DNA from: JBHPCZ01 sp042573625
GTDB taxonomy: Bacteria; Desulfobacterota; Desulfobacteria; Desulfobacterales; UBA11574
Direction: 5' to 3'
DNA: 21,333 nucleotides
Assembly (NCBI GenBank): GCA_042573625.1
Contig: JBHPCZ010000055.1
Coordinates: forward strand, 1 to 21,333
The position numbers and the translations under genes were made by a program. Shown here piece after piece: positions 14,053 through 21,333 of this stretch; positions within the stretch are counted from its first letter, which is position 1; every line of letters begins with the position of its first letter. Under the pieces are notes generated by a model. The model was not told the DNA's origin, did not search any database, and was given only the letters and a program-made list of their open reading frames with translations.

Positions 14053-16694
14053 TATTTAAACAAATTCGAGATAATACCCCTTGTTTGCCCAATGGGTGGA
14101 TCAACTTCACACGGAATTACGCTCTCCTTATAGTGATCGTATTCCTCTGTTTAACCGGCGGTGTATTGACCTATACCCTGACCCATTTCAAAATCAATAC
14201 TGATCTCACCGATATGGTTTCCAACAAACTGCCCTTTCGCAAAACCTACAAAGATTACCAGGCAGCCTTTCCCCATTCATTCAACAATATCGTTATCGTA
14301 ATAGACGCCGACACCCCCGAAGCTGCCCAGAATTTTCGAAAACTTTTGGCAAAAAGCCTTATCAGCCACAAGGAGATATTCGAATCGGTTTACCTGCCGG
14401 GGGGAGGGGCCTTTTTTGAAAAAAACGGTCTTTTATACCTGAGCCTCGAGGAGCTTGAAGATCTGACCGACAAACTATCCGAATTTCAACCATTTCTGGC
14501 GATCCTGTCCCGTGACTTCAGCCTGAGAGGCCTTTTTTCAATCCTTGAAAAGCTGATCGGGCAATCCGAAGAGGTCGTGAAAGGCAACCATCGGATGTTG
14601 GCGTTACTGGACCGTATCAGTGCAGTTTTTGAAGGTGTACACAAAAATCGTTCCTCTGTTTTATCATGGCAGGGCATGATAACCGGTGAAAATGTTCAGA
14701 ACCTTCGTCAGTTCATTATCGTTAAGGCTGTCTTAGATTACCGTGCCCTTTACCCGGGAAAAACAGCGATCAACTTGATTCGTCATCTGGCTGACGAACT
14801 TCAACTCAACGTCAAAAATAGAGTTAACGTTCGCCTCACCGGTGATGTGGTCTTAAATCATGAAGACCTGATGAGTGTCCAGAACGGTATCGGCCTTGCG
14901 GTTATTGCCTCGTTCATACTTGTCGGCATCGTCCTGTATTTCGGGTTGAAATCGATTCGCCACGTAATGGCAAGTCTTCTAACGCTGCTAACAGGCCTGA
15001 TTTGGACATTGGGTTTTGCCATCGCCTTTCTCGGAAGCCTGAACATGATATCGATTACCTTTGCAGTCCTTTTCATTGGGATAAGCGTCGATTACAGCAT
15101 TCAGTATTGTCTGCATTACAGGGAATTCATCGAATCGGGCGCGGACCATCAGGATGCTGTCGGTCGATCGGCAAAAGGGGTTTGCAATGCCTTTATTCTT
15201 TGCACGGTAACCACAGCGATCGGTTTTTATGCATTTGTACCCACTGCCTATGCCGGTGCTTCGGAGCTGGGCATCATATCCGGCACAGGCATGTTCATTA
15301 ATCTCTTTATAAATCTTACCCTGCTTCCGGCCCTGTTAAATCTGACCCCCTTGAAAACAACAAATAAATTGCCTTTTCCCATTGGCAATAGCGTATCGCA
15401 GCTATCTGACCGATTTGCAGGAACGATCATTTTCGGAACCGTTATTTTGGCAATAGGAGCGATCGTGTTTATGCCGCAGGTGTCGTTTGACTATAACCCG
15501 CTGAATCTTTCCAACCCGGCAGCGGAATCTGTGATCACCGCAAAGGAACTGTTTAACAACGGAAAGACATCGCCATGGACAATATCGATAATTGCAGAAA
15601 ATCAAAAAGAGGCAAAAAAGCTTTCGAAAAGGTTGGAAGCGATCGAAGCGGTTGATATGGCCTTAACTATCGGCGATTTTGTTCCGACTGATCAGGATGA
15701 GAAACTGGAGATGATTGCCGATATCGCACTTTTCTTCCCGCCAATATCAAAAGAAGCACTTCAACCACCGCCTGGGTTTGCACAAGAGGTCCATGCGCTG
15801 GGAAGTTTCGAAACTGCCTTGAAAAAATCGATGCTTTCCATTCAGGGGGAAAATGGCCCTTATGCCGCGACGATTACGCGTCTGCACGACAACATTCAGC
15901 GATTTAATCTTATTCTCGAAAACCCGGTCAAAGGTCAAAAATCTCTGCAAATCATTGAAGATGCGCTGCTGACGAATCTTTCAATTTTAATGGATGATTT
16001 AAAACAATTACTTCAACCCGGCTTTGTCACCGTATCCGATTTGCCCCGCGCGTTGCGACAACACTTCATATCATCCAATGATCTTTACCGCATCCAGGTG
16101 TTTCCCAAAGCAAACATCGCCGATATTGATAACCTCAAAAGCTTTGTTTCAGCCGTACGCATGATAGCGCCTGACGCCACCGCCGCCCCGATAACCATAC
16201 TGGAGTCCGGAAGGGCGATTGTTTCCGCTTTTAGAGGCGCATCACTCGGAGCCCTGGTGGTCATCAGCATTTTCCTCATGGCAATATTCGGGCAGGTATT
16301 GGAAGTCATCCTGGTCCTTTTGCCTCTTTTACTGGCGATCGTGCTGACCTCGGCCGCATCGGTATTGCTGGATATCCCCTTTAATTTTGCCAATATTATT
16401 GTTGTACCACTGTTGCTGGGCATCGGCGTAGACTACAGCATCCATCTGGTATATCGCTTCCGATCAGAGTCATCGCCGGATAGGGGAATCTTAAAGACAA
16501 GCACTTCGCGGGGGGTGTTATTTAGCGCACTGACCACTATTGCGAGTTTTGGCAGCCTTTCTTTTTTGTCTCACAGGGGAACCGCCAGTATGGGAATACT
16601 CCTTACGCTTTGCATCTGCTTTATGATCGTGTGCTGTTTGCTTGTGTTGCCGGCTTTTTTAAACCTGTTAAAACAGCAGGACCCGCAGCCTTAA
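14049..16694 (+). CDS. hpnN: Hopanoid transporter HpnN (RND/MMPL family)
   Basis: An 881-residue inner-membrane transporter of the RND superfamily (HpnN, TIGR03480). In bacteria where it has been studied it is needed to move hopanoids to the outer membrane. It has a helix at about 25-45, then a large periplasmic domain. The first helix bundle contains FIGISVDYSIQY (about residue 340), followed by a second periplasmic domain. The second bundle contains LLGIGVDYSIHLVYRF (about 790); both carry the conserved proton-relay aspartate. The ATG at 14049 overlaps the hpnL stop. Starting at an upstream ATG at 13722 would add 109 residues of out-of-frame hpnL sequence. The 3' end overlaps the minus-strand SCP2-like gene by 27 bp. 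Confidence 0.95.
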   Translation: MIFKQIRDNTPCLPNGWINFTRNYALLIVIVFLCLTGGVLTYTLTHFKINTDLTDMVSNKLPFRKTYKDYQAAFPHSFNNIVIVIDADTPEAAQNFRKLLAKSLISHKEIFESVYLPGGGAFFEKNGLLYLSLEELEDLTDKLSEFQPFLAILSRDFSLRGLFSILEKLIGQSEEVVKGNHRMLALLDRISAVFEGVHKNRSSVLSWQGMITGENVQNLRQFIIVKAVLDYRALYPGKTAINLIRHLADELQLNVKNRVNVRLTGDVVLNHEDLMSVQNGIGLAVIASFILVGIVLYFGLKSIRHVMASLLTLLTGLIWTLGFAIAFLGSLNMISITFAVLFIGISVDYSIQYCLHYREFIESGADHQDAVGRSAKGVCNAFILCTVTTAIGFYAFVPTAYAGASELGIISGTGMFINLFINLTLLPALLNLTPLKTTNKLPFPIGNSVSQLSDRFAGTIIFGTVILAIGAIVFMPQVSFDYNPLNLSNPAAESVITAKELFNNGKTSPWTISIIAENQKEAKKLSKRLEAIEAVDMALTIGDFVPTDQDEKLEMIADIALFFPPISKEALQPPPGFAQEVHALGSFETALKKSMLSIQGENGPYAATITRLHDNIQRFNLILENPVKGQKSLQIIEDALLTNLSILMDDLKQLLQPGFVTVSDLPRALRQHFISSNDLYRIQVFPKANIADIDNLKSFVSAVRMIAPDATAAPITILESGRAIVSAFRGASLGALVVISIFLMAIFGQVLEVILVLLPLLLAIVLTSAASVLLDIPFNFANIIVVPLLLGIGVDYSIHLVYRFRSESSPDRGILKTSTSRGVLFSALTTIASFGSLSFLSHRGTASMGILLTLCICFMIVCCLLVLPAFLNLLKQQDPQP

Positions 16695-17030
16695 AAGATT
16701 CCTGATTGCCCCTTGTATGACCTTTATCTTTCCGGAACTACTCGCATGAACTGCACTTAAGTCTTTGTTTAACAAGTCTAATAACACCTGTTCGTTAATA
16801 AAATGAATTTTAATAGGTGCGGATTCATCCCTCGTGTAATCTTTTATTTCAATTCCTTGATCTTTATTCACCAAAATCAAAAAATTCCTATCCGTGTCCA
16901 AACATGTGATCAGGATCGGTTGGTTGAATTTTCTCAAGGGTTTACGAACTTTTTCGTTATTTTCATATCTTTTGACAATTGTTTTAAAGGCGTCTTCAAA
17001 CGATGCGATTTTTCTCATCTCTTTACCCAC
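16668..17030 (-). CDS. SCP2-like lipid-binding protein
   Basis: A 120-residue soluble protein resembling the SCP2 sterol-carrier fold. A helix-rich N-terminus (SFEDAFKTIVKRYENNEK) is followed by strands (ILITCLDTDRNFLILVN). The typical SCP2 end then follows: IKIHFINEQVLLDLLNKDL, ASSSGKIKVIQGAIRNLLRLRVL. SCP2 domains bind sterols, fatty acids and acyl-CoA. Here, next to hopanoid genes, a triterpenoid-type ligand is an attractive but untested idea. The start is a GTG at 17030, three bases after the kinase stop; an ATG at 17018 is possible. It is almost certainly cotranscribed with the kinase. It is AT-rich compared with the hpn genes and overlaps the end of hpnN by 27 bp. Confidence 0.68.
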   Translation of the reverse strand: MGKEMRKIASFEDAFKTIVKRYENNEKVRKPLRKFNQPILITCLDTDRNFLILVNKDQGIEIKDYTRDESAPIKIHFINEQVLLDLLNKDLSAVHASSSGKIKVIQGAIRNLLRLRVLLF

Positions 17031-17033
17031 ATC

Positions 17034-18539
17034 TTATAATTGATCTATTTTCTCCTTATGGATCTTCCACTGATCAAATAAATTTTGGTACGTTTTTGAA
17101 ACTGCGGTATTCGAGGATATCTTCTCATATTTGACAAGCTTCTTAACGGCATCTTTATGATTTGCGTAATGGTTTAAACCCACCAGGCAATGAATGAGCT
17201 GACCCACATGGGTCGAATCCTTTATTTTCGGAACGTAAAGATCACAGTTAAGGATATTGCTCAAAATTTGTAAAAACCCCTTTGAATGACTCATTCCCCC
17301 GGCACAATAGACCGATTTAATACCCTGATGCATTTCTCTCAGCGCAGTGTAATTCTCCAAGATCCCGTATCCGATATTTTCTAAAACTGCCCGGGCAAAG
17401 GTTTTTCGGTCTGAAATAATGTCTGAAATGCTGCTCTGGGATGGAAAAACAAAAAAATTGGGCTTAATATTCATCTGTTTGTTAAAATTCATTAATTCCG
17501 GCCCTAGAAATGCAAATGTTGAATTTGCACCTGGAGTTGTCGAGGAAATATAAGATTCAACCAATTCATCGTCATCATTTGCCAAATTCGCAAGAAAATT
17601 TTTTTTATACCAATCATACAATTTCCCGGTAAACCCGGTGTTTGCTTCTAAAATCCATTTGTCCGGAATGGAATGACAGCAGGTCCATAGATTCAGGTTG
17701 GCGTCGATTCTCGGTTGTTTCATTACAAGCATAACCGGCGCTGATGTCCCCAAAGATATTCCGATCTGTCCGTCCTCAATGCAGCCCATTCCGATTAAAG
17801 CGGTTTGAGTATCAGCCCCTGATTTAACGACCGGAATTTGAGGGGGTACCCCCAGTTTTTCAGCGATTTCAGGTAATACGTTAGCTATTATCGATCCTGA
17901 CTCAATGAGGGGAGGAAACCACTCCCGGTTTAAGTTGAATTTTTCCAATATTTCCCCAGACCATTTTCTCTGTGAAATATCAAGAAAATGGGATTCCGAA
18001 GCGATGGCGACATCCGATGCGATCTCTCCCGATAGCTTATACTGAATCCAATCGTCCAGCATTAATATTCTGTTGATTTTTTTATATTTCTCCGGGTTTT
18101 CCTGCTTTAACCAAAGAAGCCGTGCAAGGCCGAAAAGCAAATGAGGGCTGTGGGCGGTGATCTTAAATAGATCAGATTCATGTTCATACGCGTCGTCAAT
18201 TTCCCATACTGAATCAATTCCCCTGGCATCTATATTGGGTCCGGCATATATCGGATCGAAGTTTTCATCCATAAATACGATAGCAATTCTCTGCGTACAG
18301 GAAGAAACAGCGATAATATCGTGCCGGCGTATTGTTGAATTGTTTAACACCTCCTTCATACATGAAATGATTTTTGACCAGATTTCGCTGAGGTCCAATC
18401 GTTTTGCAAATCCATCGTGATTTTCATCGAAAATATGATACGGCAAAGATGAATGAGCGATAATTTCCCCCTGTGTGGAAACCAAAGCCGATTTAACCCT
18501 AAATGACGACACATCAATTGATAATATAGCTTGATTCAT
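17034..18539 (-). CDS. FGGY-family carbohydrate kinase
   Basis: A 501-residue sugar kinase of the FGGY family (xylulokinase, glycerol kinase, AI-2 kinase). The first phosphate loop is LSIDVSSFRVKSAL with D9. The catalytic base is D243 in KSGADTQ. The second phosphate motif is GISLGTSAPVML and the adenosine motif is YCAGGMSHSKGFLQI. Full length and an intact active site suggest a working enzyme. The substrate cannot be read from sequence: ketopentoses, polyols and AI-2 are all possible. The gene lies between hpnN and hpnM on the minus strand and is visibly more AT-rich than them, suggesting later acquisition. AGGAT precedes the ATG, and a palindromic promoter region lies just upstream. Confidence 0.9.
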   Translation of the reverse strand: MNQAILSIDVSSFRVKSALVSTQGEIIAHSSLPYHIFDENHDGFAKRLDLSEIWSKIISCMKEVLNNSTIRRHDIIAVSSCTQRIAIVFMDENFDPIYAGPNIDARGIDSVWEIDDAYEHESDLFKITAHSPHLLFGLARLLWLKQENPEKYKKINRILMLDDWIQYKLSGEIASDVAIASESHFLDISQRKWSGEILEKFNLNREWFPPLIESGSIIANVLPEIAEKLGVPPQIPVVKSGADTQTALIGMGCIEDGQIGISLGTSAPVMLVMKQPRIDANLNLWTCCHSIPDKWILEANTGFTGKLYDWYKKNFLANLANDDDELVESYISSTTPGANSTFAFLGPELMNFNKQMNIKPNFFVFPSQSSISDIISDRKTFARAVLENIGYGILENYTALREMHQGIKSVYCAGGMSHSKGFLQILSNILNCDLYVPKIKDSTHVGQLIHCLVGLNHYANHKDAVKKLVKYEKISSNTAVSKTYQNLFDQWKIHKEKIDQL

Positions 18540-18561
18540 TCGATCCTAAAAATAATGTTAA

Positions 18562-18582
18562 ATTATACAGTTTTAAAACTGT
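18562..18582 (-). promoter_or_regulatory. Putative promoter/operator of the kinase-SCP2 pair
   Basis: The 16-bp perfect palindrome ACAGTTTTAAAACTGT (18567-18582) abuts and shares one base with a TATAAT box on the minus strand (18567-18562), about 23 bp before the kinase ATG. No good -35 box is seen where the palindrome ends, so transcription may depend on a regulator that binds there. The site lies in the 48-bp gap after the hpnM stop. Confidence 0.55.
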
Positions 18583-18587
18583 TAAGT

Positions 18588-19220
18588 TTACTCTTTCACC
18601 GGGCGGGATAACACACGGATCTTATCTTGCAGTTTATGGATTAACGCGTCAAAACCCTCGTGTTTGATGACCCTTATAAATTGGGACCGCGTCAGTGCCA
18701 GTTGGCTGACACCGGAAATTTGTATATCAACAATAACCCATTTGCTATCCGGTTTTCGAAGCCTATAGTGAAAATCGACATTTTCCCTGTCAGTTGCAAT
18801 CAGTCGGCTGACCACCGTAACGGTGTCGCGGTGCAATTCTGTTTCTGGAAGCACTTCGAATATTTCACCCTGATACGCATTGAAATTTCTGGCGTATGTT
18901 GCGATTGACCAATGGGTGTAGGTGTCCAATAATTGTTTTTGTTGGCTTTCCTCAAGCGTTTTCCAATACCGCCCCACCGATTTCTTGGCCATGAAAGAGA
19001 ATGCAAAACTCTCTTTTATCACAGGCGCCAGCAGGTTATATCTGCCTGAAAAACCAAGCTCATTCGCACGCTTCATGGATTCGAGAAGGGTTGAATTGAA
19101 TCTTTTTACCACATCTATTGCTTCTGATGACCCGGCATTTGCACATAAAGGGAACACAACAATGCACATGAAGATGATGAAACGGAGAGGCATGAAAAGT
19201 CTGGTCATTTTAAAAACCAT
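18588..19220 (-). CDS. hpnM: Hopanoid-associated MlaC/Ttg2D-like periplasmic protein HpnM
   Basis: A 210-residue exported protein of the MlaC/toluene-tolerance (Ttg2D) family, HpnM type. The signal peptide runs to about residue 29 (hydrophobic FIIFMCIVVFPLC, cleavage after ANA). The mature domain shows the family pattern: FNSTLLESMKRANELG, YNLLAPVIKESFAFSFMAKKSVGRYW, then DFHYRLRKPDSKWVIVDIQISGVS. MlaC proteins carry lipids across the periplasm, so HpnM probably ferries hopanoids between membranes with HpnN. The start at 19220 is the one giving a normal signal peptide; the frame is open to 19379 but the extra 53 residues are not signal-like. No strong ribosome-binding site is visible. The gene is on the opposite strand from hpnA-N. 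Confidence 0.9.
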   Translation of the reverse strand: MVFKMTRLFMPLRFIIFMCIVVFPLCANAGSSEAIDVVKRFNSTLLESMKRANELGFSGRYNLLAPVIKESFAFSFMAKKSVGRYWKTLEESQQKQLLDTYTHWSIATYARNFNAYQGEIFEVLPETELHRDTVTVVSRLIATDRENVDFHYRLRKPDSKWVIVDIQISGVSQLALTRSQFIRVIKHEGFDALIHKLQDKIRVLSRPVKE

Positions 19221-19397
19221 TGGAAACACATAAACCGTTGTTAATAACCACTGTAACAGGCATCTATTTCTTTTTCTGTTTATACCTGAATTTTGCGCGA
19301 GTCGGAGGCTTTCATGTGCAATATTCAGGTTATAGTTCCGTACGGCCGGTTTAACAATATATTTTTGAATCACTTCCAAAAAAGCTGAAGTGATCCT

Positions 19398-19710
19398 AAG
19401 GATTCAAGGAGCCGAGGGTCCAAGGATTCGAGTGAAAACTAAGAAATTATAAAGAATGAAAAGTATGGCAGGAAGACAACTGCAGATGACTTGAGGCCAT
19501 TATATATTGCCTATGGTTCTATTTGCGAATTGGAGCCCCAGCTTTTGCTTTCAGGTTATTTTAATTATTTAAATAAAGAATATTTTAAGGCTCTCAAGGA
19601 TGATACAGACGAAGTTGAAAGGATGCTCAAGGCGCTAAATCGTTGGAGAACAAACGCTTGAACCCTTGCCCCCTTGACTCCTTGAATCCTCGAACCCTCT
19701 TCTCCAACTA
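19398..19710 (+). pseudogene. Decayed four-helix-bundle element between hpnM and the DUF116 gene
   Basis: The left block of 8-bp units (19398-19434) is nearly identical to 11570-11606. The right inverted block lies at 19653-19704, followed by CTTCTCCAACTA. Inside, the frame starts RNYKE, stop, KVWQEDN. After a deletion and frame change it continues LRPLYIAYGSICELEPQLLL, then SGYFNYLNKEYFKALKDDTD and EVERMLKALNRWRTNA. This is the conserved C-terminal half of four-helix-bundle (S23/IVP, Avd-related) proteins. The end is also shifted by a small deletion compared with the remnant at 8346-8405. The middle of the gene, including helices 2 and 3, is missing. The element fills most of a 460-bp gap in which no other gene is seen. 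Confidence 0.8.
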
Positions 19711-19842
19711 ATCTGGAAAAGAACCTTATTTTTCCTCGTTTCCTATTTCCAGGGCAATCTTGTATATTTCAGAGTTTGATTCGACCATTTGCATCAGGGG
19801 TAAAGCTATGGTATATTACCATTAACCCTGATAACACATTAA

Positions 19843-20781
19843 ATGGAACCGATTTGCATGCGTCTTCAAAAAGCTTCAGTTGAAAAATACAGGTCCGATG
19901 AACCCGGCAGCGAAAAACCGGTATCGATCATGGAGCTGGACACACTCAATGATCTGAAGCCCGGCCCGCAGGTCACAGCAAAAAAACGTCTGTTTGTCGG
20001 CCTCGTTATGGGAACCAGCGGTCTTGTGTGCTTATTCCTGGTGCTGTTGTGGGTTGTCCCGTATTTTGGTCTCACCATCATCCACCCCGCAGCGCCATGG
20101 ATTTTCGGAAGTCTGGTTCTGACCGCCATTTTTGTCGTAATGTGGGCGGCGGTGGGTCTGGTCTTAAATATTCAGTCCAAAAAGTCTCTCCCGTTTTTCA
20201 AACCGATGAGGGGCGTAACCGTCAGACTCTTTTTACCGCTGATGACACTTCTCGGCAGAGCGGTTGGGCTGTCCAAGGACAAAGTCCGGTCGTCTTTTAT
20301 TAAAGTCAACAATGAACTGGTCGCAACGAATGGAAAAACCTATTCGCCGGATGAAATTATTCTGCTGATGCCCCACTGTTTGCAGCAAAGCGACTGCGAC
20401 GTGAGATTGACCTATGACACCCAGAACTGCAATCGCTGCGGCAAATGCCACATTACCGGATTGCTGAATTTAAGCGATAAATACGGCCTGTATCTGGCCA
20501 TCGCCACAGGAGGCTCCATTGCTCGCCGCATCGTCGTTCAAAGACGCCCCAAACTGATTCTGGCCGTCGCCTGTGAACGTGACCTGTCCAGCGGGATTCA
20601 GGATACCTATCCATTGCCCGTATACGGCATCCTGAATATGCGCCCTCACGGCCCATGCATAAACACCAGCGTACACTTGGATTCTCTGGAAGAAGCCATC
20701 AGATTCTTTTTGCATCCCCGCTATATCCCGCGTGAAACAGAGCCCGAAACGCCGTCCACTCAAAAACTACACCACCACTGA
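19843..20781 (+). CDS. DUF116 membrane-anchored cysteine-rich protein
   Basis: A 312-residue protein. Two membrane helices lie at about residues 50-75 and 86-110. The cytoplasmic DUF116 domain follows, with a fixed set of cysteines: C179 (MPHCLQ), C185 (CDVR), C196/C199/C202 (CNRCGKC), C244 (ACERDL) and C272 (GPCINT). The cluster pattern suggests an iron-sulfur or zinc site. The glycine motif ATGGSIARRIV and VACERDLSSGIQD are also typical. DUF116 has no established reaction. It ends 9 bp before hpnH, so the two are very likely cotranscribed, and a supporting role in the HpnH step or the next one is inferred. The ATG at 19843 is used; an ATG at 19858 is equally possible, and neither has a clear ribosome-binding site. 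Confidence 0.88.
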   Translation: MEPICMRLQKASVEKYRSDEPGSEKPVSIMELDTLNDLKPGPQVTAKKRLFVGLVMGTSGLVCLFLVLLWVVPYFGLTIIHPAAPWIFGSLVLTAIFVVMWAAVGLVLNIQSKKSLPFFKPMRGVTVRLFLPLMTLLGRAVGLSKDKVRSSFIKVNNELVATNGKTYSPDEIILLMPHCLQQSDCDVRLTYDTQNCNRCGKCHITGLLNLSDKYGLYLAIATGGSIARRIVVQRRPKLILAVACERDLSSGIQDTYPLPVYGILNMRPHGPCINTSVHLDSLEEAIRFFLHPRYIPRETEPETPSTQKLHHH

Positions 20782-20790
20782 AGATTATCA

Positions 20791-21333
20791 ATGGGTATTC
20801 CCGCAATTCAGAAAACGCATATCGGTGCATATATCCTCAGAAAAATGTTTGCGGGGAGCCGTCGGTTTCCGCTGGTACTCATGCTGGAGCCGCTGTTTCA
20901 ATGCAACTTGCGTTGCAAAGGCTGCGGTAAAATCGCATATCCGGATGATATTTTGAACCAGCGGTTGAGCGTCGAGGATTGCATATCCGCTGTTGAAAGC
21001 TGTCGCGCGCCCGTTGTTTCAATTCCCGGCGGCGAGCCGCTGCTTCATCCCGATATCCACGTTATTGTCCGCGAACTGGTGGCAAGAAAACGGTTTGTCT
21101 ATCTTTGTACCAACGGACTGTTGGTGGATAAGCGGATCAACGAGTTTGACCCGTCGCCGTATTTGACTTTTAACATCCACATAGACGGAATGAAAAACAG
21201 ACATGACAAGCTGGTCGGCCGCAATGGCGCTTTTGAAAAGACCGTATCCGCAATACAACAGCTGGTCTCATGCGGTTTCCGGGTGACCACCAACACAACA
21301 CTTTTCAATGGGGACCCACCTGGCCAAATTGCC
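20791..21333 (+). CDS. hpnH: Adenosylhopane synthase HpnH, radical SAM enzyme (partial, runs off the window)
   Basis: The first 181 codons of HpnH, with the 3' end beyond the window. The radical SAM cluster motif is CNLRCKGC with C38, C42 and C45, after the HpnH-type lead FPLVLMLEPLFQ. PGGEPLLHPDI is the SAM-binding GGE region, and FNIHIDGMKNRHD is a family hallmark. HpnH joins the 5'-deoxyadenosyl group of SAM to the hopene/diploptene skeleton to make adenosylhopane, the first step toward C35 hopanoids. Related reactions in other lineages use other enzymes, but the match to the HpnH family (TIGR03470) is clear. The ATG at 20791 has only a weak GAAG upstream, and translation may depend on coupling to the DUF116 gene 9 bp before. 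Confidence 0.95.
   Translation, partial: MGIPAIQKTHIGAYILRKMFAGSRRFPLVLMLEPLFQCNLRCKGCGKIAYPDDILNQRLSVEDCISAVESCRAPVVSIPGGEPLLHPDIHVIVRELVARKRFVYLCTNGLLVDKRINEFDPSPYLTFNIHIDGMKNRHDKLVGRNGAFEKTVSAIQQLVSCGFRVTTNTTLFNGDPPGQIA

Noticed and set aside
19221..19379. N-terminal extension of HpnM by 53 residues
   Set aside because: It would bury the signal peptide inside the protein, and the extension is not similar to the family.
19398..19710. Tandem 8-bp units considered as a CRISPR array
   Set aside because: Units are contiguous with no spacers, far shorter than CRISPR repeats, and no cas genes are present.

Overview
This window looks like chromosomal DNA from a Gram-negative anaerobe of the Desulfobacterota (Desulfobacterales-like). 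That assignment is inferred from gene content: a hopanoid-lipid locus, a DUF116 protein, a CoA-disulfide-reductase/rhodanese fusion, and folded and short-repeat elements of a kind I associate with these genomes. No rRNA or other taxonomic marker is present.

Positions 1 to about 3950 are an AT-rich run of small integron gene cassettes read on the minus strand. Five well-supported attC sites and one weaker one separate single-gene units: a small membrane protein, a DUF2938 membrane protein, a STAS-like protein, a secreted protein, a RelE/Phd toxin-antitoxin pair inverted relative to the others, and a PhnA-family protein. No integrase gene is visible, so this is best described as a cluster of attC sites lacking an integrase, or part of a longer array. 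About 450 bp without a convincing gene follow, holding a good sigma-70-type promoter that points away from the cassettes. A long imperfect hairpin element lies at 4396-4526.

From 4557 to 10102 is ordinary chromosome: an MBL-fold hydrolase and a pseudouridine synthase on the plus strand, a beta-barrel protein and a stand-alone Smr protein on the minus strand, then PlsY (plus) and a CoADR-rhodanese protein (minus).

From 10552 to the right edge is a hopanoid locus. hpnA, hpnB, hpnL and hpnN lie on the plus strand, the last three joined by 4-nt stop/start overlaps. hpnM lies on the minus strand, and a DUF116 gene precedes hpnH, which runs off the window. Between hpnN and hpnM sits a minus-strand pair, an FGGY sugar kinase and an SCP2-like lipid-binding protein, more AT-rich than its surroundings and with its own palindromic promoter region. 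The locus presumably makes C35 hopanoids (HpnH), and moves or positions them at the outer membrane (HpnN, HpnM). The cyclase and the HpnG step are not in view.

Scattered through 7.3-19.7 kb are decayed small elements with one shared design: a single short ORF between inverted blocks of 8- or 9-bp tandem repeats. One carries a GxxExxY-family remnant and three carry four-helix-bundle (S23/IVP-like) remnants. Together with the SCP2/kinase insert and the DUF116-hpnH pair, they are the most unusual content here.
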